A stretch of DNA of 64,000 bases, taken from Helicoverpa zea (Eukaryota > Arthropoda > Insecta > Lepidoptera > Noctuidae). Below the pieces are notes generated by a model. It did no database searches. It had not been told where the DNA came from and saw only the letters and a program-made list of their open reading frames with translations. This document shows positions 46,285 through 58,110 of this stretch, one piece after another. The DNA lies in assembly GCF_022581195.2 (NCBI RefSeq), contig NC_061475.1:3038001-3102000 (forward strand). Direction: 5' to 3'. Every line of letters begins with the position of its first letter. Positions within the stretch are counted from its first letter, which is position 1. The position numbers were made by a program, and so were the translations under genes.

Positions 46285-46800
46285 TGCGAATTTCTATAAC
46301 CTATCCATCCTTTGTTGAGCATGAGGTTGATATTTGACATAATTTATATTGAGCTGATGTCAAAATTAAATGTCTAATTGCAAGCAATGGATGGATAGGT
46401 GAAAAAATTGGTGGTGGCCTTAGTGGACAAAGAACCAACCTCTCGAGTATGAGGGCGCGGGTTCGATTCCAGGTCAGGCAAGTACCAATGCAACTTTTAT
46501 AAGTTTGTATGTACTTTCTAAGTATATCTTAGACACCAATGACTGTGTTTCGGATGGCACGTTAAACTGTAGGTCCCGGCTGACATTGAACATCCTTGGC
46601 AGTTGTTACGGGTAGTCAGAAGCCAGTAAGTCTGACACCACCAAGGGGTATCGGGTTGCCCGGGTAACTGGGTTGAGGAGGTCAGATAGGCAGTCGCTTC
46701 TTGTAAAGCACTGGTACTCAGCTGAATCCGGTTAGACTAGAAGCCGACCCCAACGCAGTTGGGAAAAGGCTCGGAGGATGGGGATAGGTTATAGAAATCA
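46285..46800. repeat. small palindromic repeat split by a SINE
   Basis: TTTCTATAACCTATCCATCC (46291) is matched by GGATAGGTTATAGAAATC (46784) on the far side of the SINE at 46415-46780. The inner partner ATGGATGGATAGGT lies just left of the SINE. A related sequence near 58794 (TTTCTGTAACCTAAACCTAT) shows this is a dispersed element. Confidence 0.5.
46415..46780 (+). mobile_element. tRNA-derived SINE
   Basis: Head GGTGGCCTTAGTGG and GGTTCGATTCC, body through ATGACTGTGTTTCGGATGGC, tail AAAGGCTCGGAGGATG. Compared with 56658-57040, it lacks part of a central AGTCTAACCAAG block and has few other changes. Confidence 0.8.
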
Positions 46801-47740
46801 ACCGTAAATAACATCTAATTAGTTTTATGGTATACCTAATGGTTATTATCGTTATTTTGATAACGGTACTAGGCTGAATACTCAGTTTTGTTTATGAATG
46901 TGTAATAAAGTTAGGTATCATAAACAAAATAAATACATTATTTATTCAGCTGAATATTACCACAGCTGGGATTTAGTGTCTTCATTGCCTGAGAATGAGT
47001 ACTAATGAATACTAAATAGCCTGGATTATCCTCTTAATATTATGAAATATGATATTATTAACTCTGTCTGTCAGTCCAGCACTCTCGTCGGAGTATTGAC
47101 CCGATTAAAATGAAAGGCACACAAATAATCTAGAGCCTGAGCCTGGTGCAGGAAGTAGTTCTCTTGGGACGCGGGTGGAGCCTCAAGGAACTACTTTTTA
47201 AAATTAACAGATGATAAAAAGAAAACTCAAAACTGTTATCATAATACCGTCATGAGTGTACCACCTGTGTATAATCTGTCCACGATTAGACTAAGTATTT
47301 CAGGATGTAAACAATCAAATACCGGTAACTAAGAAGCTAAAAAACGCCTTTAAAGCCTTAATTAGTAGCAATTACAAAAAGAAGATCCAATTTTTTTTTT
47401 TTTAGTTTTTAATTACATAGGGTAACGTTCTTATTGTAGCAAAAGTCTGCAGTCTGCAGTTGTTTCCTCGATACTGAAGAACAAAGTGCAAGAACAAAGC
47501 GATGGTACTAATCATATTATCTTCGTGTTCAAACAGCTACACAATTATATTACCTGCTACTTCTATTCCTCGGGAAAAAATACGTTTTTAGAAAAGCAAA
47601 AATAAATTATATCTTGGAAAGAAGTCTTCCAAACTCACAAAGGTGGCTCCCATTTGGTGGTGGCAGTTGTCATTTGAACATCTTTGATCGTTACGTGTAG
47701 AAAGATGCTAGAAAGTTTGACAACCAGTCTTACCAACGAT

Positions 47741-47936
47741 ACCCCAGCGGGGCCCAATAGGGCCAAGGTCTACCGGGGCTGCGGGATTGTTCGAAAGAGT
47801 TACCGCGGCCCTGGTAAATAAAAGGCCTACGACGGAACACGACGGTTTTTAGTCAGTAAGAGTCTGACACTCCCTCACCGCTGCTAACCCACAGCGGGAG
47901 GGGTCATTTGGTGTTTTTTGACGTCGTTAAAAAAAA
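47741..47936 (+). mobile_element. GC-rich retroposon, 14-bp target duplication
   Basis: Ends in an A8 run and is flanked by GTCTTACCAACGAT (47727-47740) and GTCTTAGCAACGAT (47937-47950), one mismatch. It shares the 3' body of 33701-34116 in opposite orientation. The target is a SINE-like sequence (AGTTTGACAACCAGTCTTAC). Confidence 0.8.
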
Positions 47937-47950
47937 GTCTTAGCAACGAT

Positions 47951-48898
47951 TATCGGAATCAGTCAATCTATGTAAAACACTCAGCTACAGCTGTTGTTAG
48001 ATCATGGTCATGATACCTACCTAAGGTATGTATTACTAATTTTATTCATATGAAAACTTACATTAATAAATATAAAAAAGTTACTATTAAACCCCGTTAA
48101 TTGCACTCGTGTGTAAAAATACTCCTTCTACACAACATCACACCAACATAATTTCTGAGAATGAAACGCAATTTCGCGTGACACAATTAAAAAGAAAAAA
48201 CTTCCATTTTTCTAGACCGAATTAACATAATAACCACTTTTGCAAATAAATAACGAACTCGCAATTAACTGAGGCCAGTTATTTTTAACTGAGAAAAAAC
48301 TTTCGAGTTCACTCAACTTTTTCTTTGCAAAGCTATTTAAGTTGACGAGTACAAGTACTGAGTTTGTTTCAAATTACTTTTTGCTTCGCTAATTAACTTT
48401 GAGCTTTGGTACTTGAATAAAAGTTCCTAGGTATACAGGTTTTATCTCTAGGGTCGACTTTACTAAGTTACAGTACCTACTGCAAAAAGGTATCTATACG
48501 ATAAAAGTTAAGAATAAAATATTAAGATTTAAGGTACAGATCAATTTTGGACTAATGAACCCACTGGAAAACATTTTTATTTAAGAAGGACCTTTTAGCC
48601 TACTAAAATCAACTTTGTCATTTTTCTTGTACCTACAATGTACATTCACACATATGTAATTTTTCACAGACACGGTTCAAGATATTGAAATAATTGTTTT
48701 TTGTTATGCATGTTACATAGACAACAGGTCGATTTCAGGATTTTTTGATGCAAAAGACAAAAAATGCTATAATTTCAATGGACACGCCTTGCTATCATAA
48801 AACAACCTCAGTAAAGTACAGAGTTGAGGCCCCAAACCTTAGAACTACTCGCATACAACTAACTACTAATAAAACCAATACTATTTCCATATATTAAT
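47951..48898. other. intergenic
   Basis: AT-rich. No gene or bounded repeat recognised. Confidence 0.35.
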
Positions 48899-49135
48899 CT
48901 AAATACATTCGACTTTTCCTTTCAGGAAATCTTCAGTAGATTCGTTGGTAGAATTTGGCACGGCGCCCACTACTAGATAAGCCTCCCCTGCCATTGCTAA
49001 ATGTCGCTGAGAACGCTCGGTAATAAAACCTGTGAGACTGTGAGAAACTGAAAAAGTTTGGAAGCATTTTTTTGGAGGATTTAGCACTGTTTTTATCAGA
49101 ACTCTGGACTTATAGATATTGGTTTTGAGTACCAT
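48899..49135 (-). CDS. small ORF, 78 residues, unknown
   Basis: The first in-frame ATG is at 49133-49135; the frame extends a little further up, to a GTG. The peptide is basic in its first half (NIYKSRVLIKTVLNPPKK), then has SLTGFITERSQRHLAMAGEA and a hydrophobic LVVGAV, with an acidic end. One N-x-S/T site. No AATAAA was seen nearby. It could be a small gene, an exon, or chance. Confidence 0.3.
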   Translation of the reverse strand: MVLKTNIYKSRVLIKTVLNPPKKCFQTFSVSHSLTGFITERSQRHLAMAGEAYLVVGAVPNSTNESTEDFLKGKVECI

Positions 49136-49444
49136 TATAATATTGGTGAATAATGTTTTTTTTAATTGAATGGGTTTAATTATTATATTCACATAATATT
49201 TACATTAATTGATAAAAATAAAATAAACTTATATATATACAACTTAAAACTAATACAGTGCATCAAAAAATTGCTCCTCATCGCTGTCACTGGGTACAGA
49301 GCAATTAATTAATTTCACCTAATGTATTTTAGATGTAATTAATAGTACCTTGCCGCTGTACATAAACTGTCTGTGTATTCTTTGTGAATTTTATATTACG
49401 TGTAGAATACAGAATAATAAAATGGTAAACTTCATCCGGCTCAC

Positions 49445-49732
49445 CTATTTCAGCAAACTATCATATCGGATTGCTGTCCCATCGGGGTATAGAGAGTGCA
49501 CCTGTGTCTGCGGGTCGGTACTACATTTGTGATTTTTGAGAAGAGTCATCCTAAATGGTCTGTGGTATTTCTGACCGACAAGCAACTCTGCCTCATTTAT
49601 TTTATGTTTTGATTGTAAGTGCAGGTAAATAACTCCGAATTTAGCCAGATCTTTATTGAGTTGTTTCATATGGGATGTATCAGGTTCACTGACACTTAAT
49701 CCCCTACATTCGTAGGTATCACTAGCGTGTCG
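49445..49732 (-). CDS. possible terminal exon, unknown protein
   Basis: The frame is open from an acceptor-like TTGTTAACAG (exon from 49732, phase 0) to TAG at 49445-49447, 95 residues. An internal ATG at 49667-49669 would give a 74-residue protein. The continuation upstream of that ATG (TYECRGLSVSEPDTSH) looks coding, so the exon reading is preferred. Soluble, with GVIYLHLQSKHKINEAELL and ending IRYDSLLK. The stop is followed at once by GTGAGC, a good donor sequence, which could mean a 3' UTR intron. Family unknown. Confidence 0.4.
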   Translation of the reverse strand, partial: RHASDTYECRGLSVSEPDTSHMKQLNKDLAKFGVIYLHLQSKHKINEAELLVGQKYHRPFRMTLLKNHKCSTDPQTQVHSLYPDGTAIRYDSLLK

Positions 49733-49739
49733 CTGTTAA

Positions 49740-51100
49740 CAATGGCAGTTGTATGTCATCTTATTTGAGCAAGCGGAATTAGTTTAGTTTAATCTAGTTT
49801 ATGGGAAGAAACGGTTAACTAACATCCATAGTGTCATTCACGTACCGCGGGAAGCACTCAGCATATCCCATAAGTAGCGGAGTAGCCTATTTTCTTACTC
49901 ACAAAATCGATTCTGAAGTTTCTGAGTTTCTTAAGCACGTGCAAACAAAACAACTTTTCAAATTTATTATAGGATACTTGTCATCCTATTTCAAGTCACC
50001 AATTGACATAAACTCTGCATTATAAATTATACATTTTCCTATAATATTATCCTAGAATTTTCCCTTCAGCCTAACAAAAGTTTTCAATATAAAAAGGCAA
50101 AAACTTCTCAAGGAATTGAGTCCTCTTAACACGGCTGGAACGTTGAATTGTTTCTTTGTAAAAATAAACTTGGAAATTTTTCTACTGTAATGTTTGTAGA
50201 AATACTTTTAGTCTCATATTTTATTCCAAGTTATTTTTATTTCTTTCAGTTCTTTTCGTCGTTGTGTTAATTATTTCTTTCTGATTACGTAAGTACGAGT
50301 AGTCTTATTTTACATGAATATAGGCAATGGTCTTTTTGGTTAATCAGAGTTTATTTTTCAGATTGTGTATTTGGTATTTTTCTTTCAGAGCTCAGCAAAT
50401 CAGTTCCATGATTTAAATAATGCATTAGGTGATCACTGAATTGTGATAGAATGAATCCATCTCGGTTGTAATGTTTTATTCATTATGTTTAGGTTAGTAT
50501 TTTTGAATTTCTATTTCATGTCTCATCCATCACATAAAATGATTTACGGAATTCAATCTTAGTATATTTATAAATATCGGTACTTAAACGTGTTTTATGG
50601 ATATAAAGGTACGATACCATTTTGTTGCAAAAACATTTTAAAAATATATGTATATTGTTTGAATCCTCAGCTGTCATTCCATATAACAAATTATGATCTA
50701 ATATTATCAACAAGCTTCATGAAAGATTAACAAAACCCCCGCATGTAAATCAAATTGGAATTTATGATCTCTCTCAAAGCTACATATACATTATATATCA
50801 AAATTCTACATGTCAATAAGATACTCACTTACGTTTCTATCAGCAGTACATAATATATTCATGTGAATTGATTGATTCATTAAAATTCACAAGATAACTG
50901 AACTAACTAGGTACTCGACAAGTAAATATTTAAACAACCCTTCAATTCTATTTAGCTGCGTTTCGAATTACAGAAATTCCATTTTATAAATTAGTTTATT
51001 CATAGGTTTCTCTACAGTTTTAACATAGTAAAACAAAGTTAAAATAAGCGTGTTCTTCCTATTTAGGCCCAAGTTAACTGACGACATAAATATTATCAGC
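49740..51100. other. intergenic
   Basis: No supported gene; short frames lack partners. AT-rich. Confidence 0.35.
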
Positions 51101-51101
51101 C

Positions 51102-51232
51102 TTACTACAACATCTTAAACATCTGTTGAACACTTGTCTAAAAAAGTGTGGCTGCAAAACGGACCTTCCAACGTCATAATCTGTCATTTTTTAGACAAGT
51201 GTTCAACAGACGTTTAAAAGTTTTGTGGTATG
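51102..51232. mobile_element. foldback MITE
   Basis: The arms CTGTTGAACACTTGTCTAAA and TTTAGACAAGTGTTCAACAG pair perfectly, and weaker pairing extends outward (ACTACAACATCTTAAAC against GTTTAAAAGTTTTGTGGT). The total is about 130 bp. No coding capacity. Confidence 0.7.
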
Positions 51233-52432
51233 ACTGCAGTTGTCCTATAACGACTGTTTACTACTTCAATTTTCAAAGTTAAGTTTTACGATAAATGAAA
51301 AGTTGTCACTGAAAATGTTCTTAAATAAGAAACATCAAGCATTGAAACCGACTCTTATAATATACCTGAAATGTTTTCCTAAGCCTAACAAATACTATGC
51401 TGAAAACCGCATCAGACAAAGGTGAGATAATCGCAAAAAACAATGTAATTACATACATATATATATATATTCATACAAGTCAAACTGGAAACCTTCTTTT
51501 TTAAGTCTGTTAGAAAGGTAGGAGTTACAAGATTAAATTAGAAACATAAAATGACAACTTACACTAAGTAATCCAGTCGTTGAAAAACGCTCTCCAAACG
51601 CAATCGTGAACTGTCGCTTCTTTCTTTTATATCCATTAAAGGCGAGAGGAACGTAGAACGAAATAAAAAAATAATCGTTTCGAATGAAACAGTGGACTGA
51701 GGAAGTTTTATTGATAGGAAGCCGTCTGAATGTTAACAAGTTGACTTATAAATTGAATCTTTATGCAATTTAATCTTTTTTACAAGATTTTAGAGCTGTT
51801 TTGCGGTCAGAAATGCATAATACACACGATTTTTTAAAGCAAAAGGCTGAATGGATTTTGATTGAAACTTAGCAGTAATATTCTCTTAGCATTTGGGTAA
51901 AAGTTCTTCTAACTTAGACAAGAAAAAATCTTATACCTACCTATACACCGCAGGCAATACATAAAGTTACAACTAATGACTAAAACCAACAGATCATTCG
52001 AAAACCAAAAGTCACTAAGTTCAGATGTTACCACTGAAAAATAACTTTCCGAATTGTAGGTATTCCTCTCCCCAAAGGAAGAATTTGTTAGGATTTACTT
52101 TCAAATGACTGGAATACTTTAGTCTTTCGGATTACGCAATACCTACCGTTTCATCATTACATTTAAAATAAAGTCCTCCGGTGAGTTTGTCAGTCGGTCT
52201 TCACGATCCTAAACTCAAAAACTTCTAAAAATAGATAGGGATTCATTAAGTAAGTTTAGTGTCAGGATTTAGTACTTATTCTATGCTTAAACTTTTTTGG
52301 TCATACAGAGTTATTTACCTAAAAATATAACTTTTTACAATGTAAAAAAACTAAGTTATCGTAAGTCGAAATTACTTCGAGATAGAAATTAAACTGACAG
52401 TTTTTATTTGCGACGTCACTCGAAGCTATTAA
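51233..52432. other. intergenic
   Basis: No gene supported. Bases 51405-51515 resemble a dispersed motif (ACCGCATCAGACAAAGGTGA; TTCTTTTTTAAGTCTGTTAG) that also occurs at 62225-62320. Confidence 0.35.
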
Positions 52433-52863
52433 CGCGGTGTCCTGCGTGAGCGACGAACGCGACGCGACGCGACGCAACACGACGCGACGTAATGCGACGC
52501 GATGCTATACGCGACAGATGTCCTACGTGATTTTGGTCATTACTTCTCAAATCATGGAGAAGTTGTGTTACAATTTTGCTTGAAAGTTCATATTTAAAGT
52601 ACAGACAGCAACAATCTTCCAACTTGTTTGTACTAATAAACGATTTCTTTAATATTTATGTTTTTTTTGTCCCACAACAATCAACGCTTCTGAATAGTTC
52701 GCGGTGTCGCGTCTGGTCGCCCTCAAAACAAGTACGCGTTACGTCGCGTCTCGCCGCAGACTGTCACATAGGCCGCATGTAGGGAATTCCTTTGAGTTGA
52801 TCGCGTTCGTCGCGTTCGCAGCGTCGCGTCGCGTCGCGTTCGTCGCTCACGCAGGACACCGCG
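52433..52863. mobile_element. TIR element with GACGC-rich ends and TAA duplication
   Basis: The left end CGCGGTGTCCTGCGTGAGCG, continuing into ACGAACGCGACGCGACGC, is matched at the right end in reverse complement. The 3-bp duplication TAA flanks it (52430-52432 and 52864-52866). A TWA duplication suits the PIF/Harbinger group (inference). 431 bp with no transposase. Confidence 0.78.
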
Positions 52864-53344
52864 TAAGTGTCAAAACCTACCTAAATTCGAAGTTATCATA
52901 ATATCTCTGTGTCAACTTTCAATCGGATAACAAATTAAGGCTTTGATATCTAGCGATGTCATAATTATCACGTCATTTATAGGATTGAAGACAGGTTTTA
53001 ATTAAAAGGCAATATTATTGAAATGACTTCCAAACTTAGATAGTTGAACCAACAAGAGACGCTATTGTGTACTTATGAGTAAGTACTATTGGGTGTCAAA
53101 TTTATTTTTGTGTTTGCATAACAATATAATCATAAATGCATGCGTTGCAGATTTTAAGCATAAATATTTGTAATCACTGTGGATCCGGTAGTTAATATGA
53201 TCTGAGCTTCCAACGGGTGTATTTTCAAGTAATTTGATTTCCACGGCGTGTCACACTTGAGAACAAACCAAGTGTGAGATCACGAACAAACAAATAAACA
53301 TCTCTGATTCGCATTTCAAATATTGACGGGTACAGAACTCCTTA

Positions 53345-53585
53345 CAGATAATGAATTGAGCGTTAATCACCACGCTTGCTCAATGCGGGTTGGTGATTTC
53401 AGACTTATAGTGCAGGTTTCCTTGAGACTTTTCCCTTCATCTTTTAATCAGCCATGGTGTCTAAGAGGTACTTAGAAAGTACATACAAACTTAGAAAAGT
53501 TGATTTGGTACTTGCTTGAACTGGAATCGAACAGACACTCATACTTGAGGGGTTGGTGCTTTACCCACTAGGCCACCACGACGAT
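53345..53585 (-). mobile_element. SINE head fragment beside a small retroposon fragment
   Basis: Bases 53450-53585 carry the tRNA-like head in minus orientation (CCCACTAGGCCACCACGACG) with box B decayed (GGAATCGAACAGAC). Bases 53350-53440 carry the small retroposon body (TTGGTGATTTCAGACTTATA). Both are truncated at their junction. Confidence 0.6.
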
Positions 53586-53589
53586 TTTC

Positions 53590-55340
53590 AGCCCTTATTA
53601 GCATGAAATTAGGAGAGAGGTGTAAATGTATGTAATTTAGATAGATTAGTGGACAAGGTAGACCAACGAGAAGATGGATGGATTGCATGCAAAAAGATTT
53701 GGAGGAAAAGGCAGGGTGATTGTTTGGCGGTTAATACATTAGAACTAGTTGTGGTCTATAGTGTCACCTATACCATTAAGTGATAAATTATTTACATTTT
53801 TTTATGCAACATTTAGTACCTACGTTAGACATTGTGCATAAAGGTACGTTTTTAAAGACTGCACTTCTGGACATAGTTGGCCTCAGATATTTCAGTCGCA
53901 GTATTTTTCCTAAAATAAAAAGGAAAAACCCAATATGTTACATCAAAGAAGTGAAAACTCATTTGTAAATGCACAGCACTGTTCTAGTTTTCTCAAAGAT
54001 TTTAAAGATATTTCTTTTGTACTAGATTAAGTTTAAGTTCGTTTGGTCTAGAACGCGGTCTGAACTCACCCTTACAACTATCACAAAACAGGGTTTAAAA
54101 AGGAGGTATTATTCAAGAGCATAGTTTCCCACGCCCACGATACCGGCTCATACCTTCGTATCTGCCCACGCGGTCTTCCAGTTGGTTAGGGAATTGAATT
54201 GGCTTCTGTTGAAACTATGCTTTGTAAAGTGTGGGTAGAGGAGCTTCGTTGGATGCTTAGTTTTACAAAGAAGTACTAAGTATGAAAACTTTCCGTTGGT
54301 AATCCGTAATATCATGAAGTATTCTTACTAAAGTTATAAATGACTGTCAGTCTGTCACGCTTTTACAACAAACTACTGAATCGATTTTTAAATCTGCAGT
54401 TTCTATACTGGGCTATCTATAATAGTCTATAATAGAGCTTGATAAAAAACATAGGTTACTTGTGATCTGAGTGCGAGCAGTAGGTAGTTCTTTCGAATAT
54501 CGGATGGAAATTCAGGGAACAGCGAGTAATAAATACAATTATCATAATTAAGATAAATGACCAGGTTTGGCTTTCTGAAAACCTTTTGATAGGTTTATAC
54601 ACGATTTTTATCATGGACCTTGGGACATCAATCTTATTGATTGGTAAATAAAATACTGTGAAAACATCACAGCTACAGTAAACTGTTCTCAGAAAACAAA
54701 AGTCTATGTAGTTTAAGTTATAAATGGTAGCCTTAGGCTGTACCTAGTCCAAGTTTACACTGTAGCGTTTCAAAGAAATAAAATTATAAACTAGGTAAGT
54801 AATAAATTTTAGACAATTTGTCGTCGTTACAGGCTGAAAGCATCCACTACTAGCTACACCACAAAGGCCTCTCCAAGCTGGAGGAATATGCCCATACTTA
54901 GTTCGATGGGCGCTAATTTAATATTCAAAAAGTATGTCCTGTAGAAAATAAACTAATATTTTAAAAAAGCAATAACAAAATCTGTAAGTTACATCGATCT
55001 AGAAGTTGGAAGACAACCACCTCCTTTCTAGGAAGCTGGTTAAAAAAATCAAGCCTTCAAATAACTTCGTTCCAGCGAAATCAATTTGTCACACTGTCCA
55101 ACATTCTTAGAGTGACTCCCGTACAAAGACAACAATACACTAAAGAGCCAAATAATGGGAACACATGAATATTTTACTATTGTTGCTCAAGAGTGCAAAT
55201 GTGTCGTTAAAACTTCACTTCAAGGAATAGTTGACATACAAGAAATTTCTCCTGAGTGTAGATTGTATATTTGAATAAATTTGCTTTCTTATGATGTAGG
55301 GTTTTAGATATTATTTGAGTTTATAGTCAAATGTAGTACT
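53590..55340. other. intergenic
   Basis: No gene supported. AT-rich, with weak traces of interspersed repeats (CTGTCAGTCTGTCACGCTTT near 54344). Confidence 0.35.
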
Positions 55341-55349
55341 TGCCGCCGT

Positions 55350-55540
55350 CTGTACCAGTGATTTACAAGATCAACTGCTTATCTGACCTCCCCAACCTAG
55401 TCGACCGGGCAACCCGATACCCTTTGGTAAGACTGGTTGTTAGACTTTCTGGCTTCTGACTACCCGAAACAACTGCCAAAGATGTTCAAGAGACAGCCAG
55501 GAGCTAGCAGTTTATCGTGCCTTCCGAAACACTTTAAAGA
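55350..55540 (-). mobile_element. SINE internal fragment
   Basis: CCAGTGATTTACAAGATCAA, CGGGCAACCCGATACCCTTT and GTGCCTTCCGAAACAC follow the SINE body in minus orientation. Both ends are lost, and a reading frame through it is spurious. Confidence 0.6.
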
Positions 55541-56640
55541 AATCGCCACCCATCCACGGACCAACCGTGCCAAGCGTTGCTTAACCTTAATATCCATATT
55601 CTCGATATGCGCGGCTTTATACAAATATACGACTGACATTTATTTATACATATGTAAAACAATACCAAACAAGAAAATAAACGGCATGAAACACAATATG
55701 TAGTGTAACACTCGTCGCGAATAAAACACGCCATCGCATCGTTACTGCGTCAAATTAGTTGAAACACAGTGTATTAACTTATTACGAAAATGTACATGTT
55801 TTGCCACGGTCGCGGTGGACATTTTTCTTGGAAATATGTAAAAGCGTGTGGAGAAAAAATTGTTGTTTTAGTGTAACTTGTATTTAGAATTTGTTACAGA
55901 ATTGTAGAGGAACCCTAAAGCTACGTACAGGCCTATACCAATATTATATATTAAGCTCACGTGTTGGTTTGGACGCGCTAATCGCGGGAAGTGAATGTAC
56001 AGAAATGTATGTAATGTAGCGGAATGTACCGCATTCAAATATTCTTGCAGTGTTAGAATGCCCAATCAAAGAAGAAGATAATTATTTATGCTCATCAATA
56101 GGCTACTAAGTATTTCATCTACTCAAAGCGGGTGAAACCTGGATTAGACGTTCATACATATAGTCTCAACATAGTGTAAACTTTAGATTAGCAGAAGATA
56201 TAATCTAAGGTTGTAATAAACAGCAAAATGCTGACCTTATCCAATCAAAGCCAATACCTATACAATGACAATACATTCAATCAATGCACATTAACGATTA
56301 ACAACAGAATTCACTGAATTCACGATTCTGCTACATTCGGCGAATCACTATATTATTAAAACCACAACAGATATACGAACGACGTACTATTGAACCGATT
56401 AATTATAATATGTAACCTACATACAGCGCCCTGATTGGCAAATGATCGCATCGTTAAATATACAAATATACGCACGTATGTATATTGTATATTGTCTAAA
56501 ATGTTGGGGTTGGATACCGAAGCGATTAATTTGCATATTGGTAAAATAATTTAAGCTTCGAAATTGGTAGCATGTTTTAACAACTTCATTGGTGCCATGT
56601 TTGTATCTGTGGTCATGTTAATATAAAAATAAAACCGGCC
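55541..56640. other. intergenic
   Basis: Nothing recognised beyond AT-rich spacer. Confidence 0.3.
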
Positions 56641-56657
56641 AAGTTTAGTTTTCAGGT

Positions 56658-57040
56658 GTCGTGGTGGCCTAGTGGGCAAAGAACCCCTCTCGAGCATGAG
56701 GGCGCGGGTTCGATCCCGGGTCAGGCAAGTACCAATGCAACTTTTCTAAGTTTGTATGTACTTTCTTAGTATATCTTAGACACCAATGACTGTGTTTCGG
56801 ATGGCACGTTAAACTGTAGGTCGCGGCTGTCATTGAACATCCTTGGCAGTCGTTACGGGTATTCAGAAGCCAGTAAGTCTGACACTAGTCTAACCAAGGG
56901 GTATCGGGTTGCCCGGATAACTGGGTTGAGGAGGTCAGATAGGCAGTCGCTTCTTGTAAAGCACTGGTACTCAGCTGAATCCGGTTAGACTGGAAGCCGA
57001 CCCCAACATAGTTGGAAAAAGGCTCGGAGGATGATGAAGA
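56658..57040 (+). mobile_element. tRNA-derived SINE, full length, reference copy
   Basis: Flanked by the 14-bp duplication TTTAGTTTTCAGGT (56644-56657 and 57041-57054), which fixes the ends. The element starts GTCGTGGTGGCCTAGTGGGC (box A-like), has GGTTCGATCCC (box B), and ends GGCTCGGAGGATGATGAAGA. 383 bp, no coding capacity, transcribed by RNA polymerase III if active (family knowledge). It is the best copy for calibrating the others. Confidence 0.9.
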
Positions 57041-57507
57041 TTTAGTTTTCAGGTTGCTGATTTGGTGACTTATGAATCTTTTAAAATTAGGTTACGTTGG
57101 GAAAGTTGTTTGTAATTGGAAGTGTCACAGACTCACATGTTCAAGTATCGGCCATTAATTATGTCACACCTTTAAAAAAATATTTTATTCTAATTTTCAG
57201 TACGTCTTATATGTAATTATAGGGTCCCATTGAATCCTTTAGGTACGGAACCCTAAAAATTAACAGAATTATCCTACTTCAACCACTCTACGAAAAATCT
57301 AACCATAAAAATATAACTTACCTCGAAAATTTACGTTTTCGCCCACTCATTAAAATCACAAATGCTTAAAAGTTAAAACGTGGATCTTTTTGCTTCATGA
57401 ATCATTTATTAGCTTTCAGATTTACGAGTATAATATGAGGTTATTTAAATATACAATGGAAGCCCACAATCACTCGAATATCTATATGAATATATTACAC
57501 TTGCTGT

Positions 57508-57665
57508 TTTTCCCGCGGGTTTTCTCGTGTTCTGGAGGAACTTCTTCCCGTACCCAGATAAAACATAGCCCAAGTTCAGTGCAGATAGTGTAGCTTCCTA
57601 GCAGTGAAAAAATTTTTCAAATCAGTCAAGTAATTTCGGAGCCAATTCATGTCAAAAAAACAAAG
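57508..57665 (+). repeat. CGGTTTCACC-family copy
   Basis: TTTTTCCCGCGGGTTTTCTC, GTAGCTTCCTAGCAGTGAAA and AGTAATTTCGGAGCC in the expected order, ending near a CAAAGAAT run. Confidence 0.55.
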
Positions 57666-57829
57666 AATCAAATCTTTCTTTACATTCTAGTATGTAGAAG
57701 TATAAATTACACAAACGTGCAGACGATTTAATAGTTTAATACATACAGAATTGTACCAATTCTTGGGATGAATTATTAACCTATTGAAAGCCACAACTCC
57801 GCAACTATTCAATACGATACATGCCACAG

Positions 57830-58110
57830 AGGAAGGAAAGATGAGCGGAGATGCCATATGACAGGTAGGTCAGGCGCCTTCTTGTAGGTCAAATAATGCA
57901 CGCCAGAGGTTACCAAAAAGATCGGGTGCCTTGAGACTTCTGTCAAAGATTGATTGGTGATTTTTGGTTTTAATAAAAATGGATGGGTTCTAAAGAAGCG
58001 TATGAGAGCAAAGCCAGTGACATTCCTCGTCCCCCAAGTAACACTTGCATTTTAGCTACTTTCCATTAGATATGACATCTCTGCTCGTAATTTTATTCAT
58101 CATGGTCACA
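57830..58110 (+). repeat. dispersed repeat, uninterrupted copy
   Basis: GACAGGTAGGTCAGGCGCCT, CATTCCTCGTCCCCCAAGTA and ATATGACATCTCTGCTCGTA follow the order seen at 33445-34170 without the retroposon. The CATACTCACA microsatellite (about 58109-58135) follows. Confidence 0.6.
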
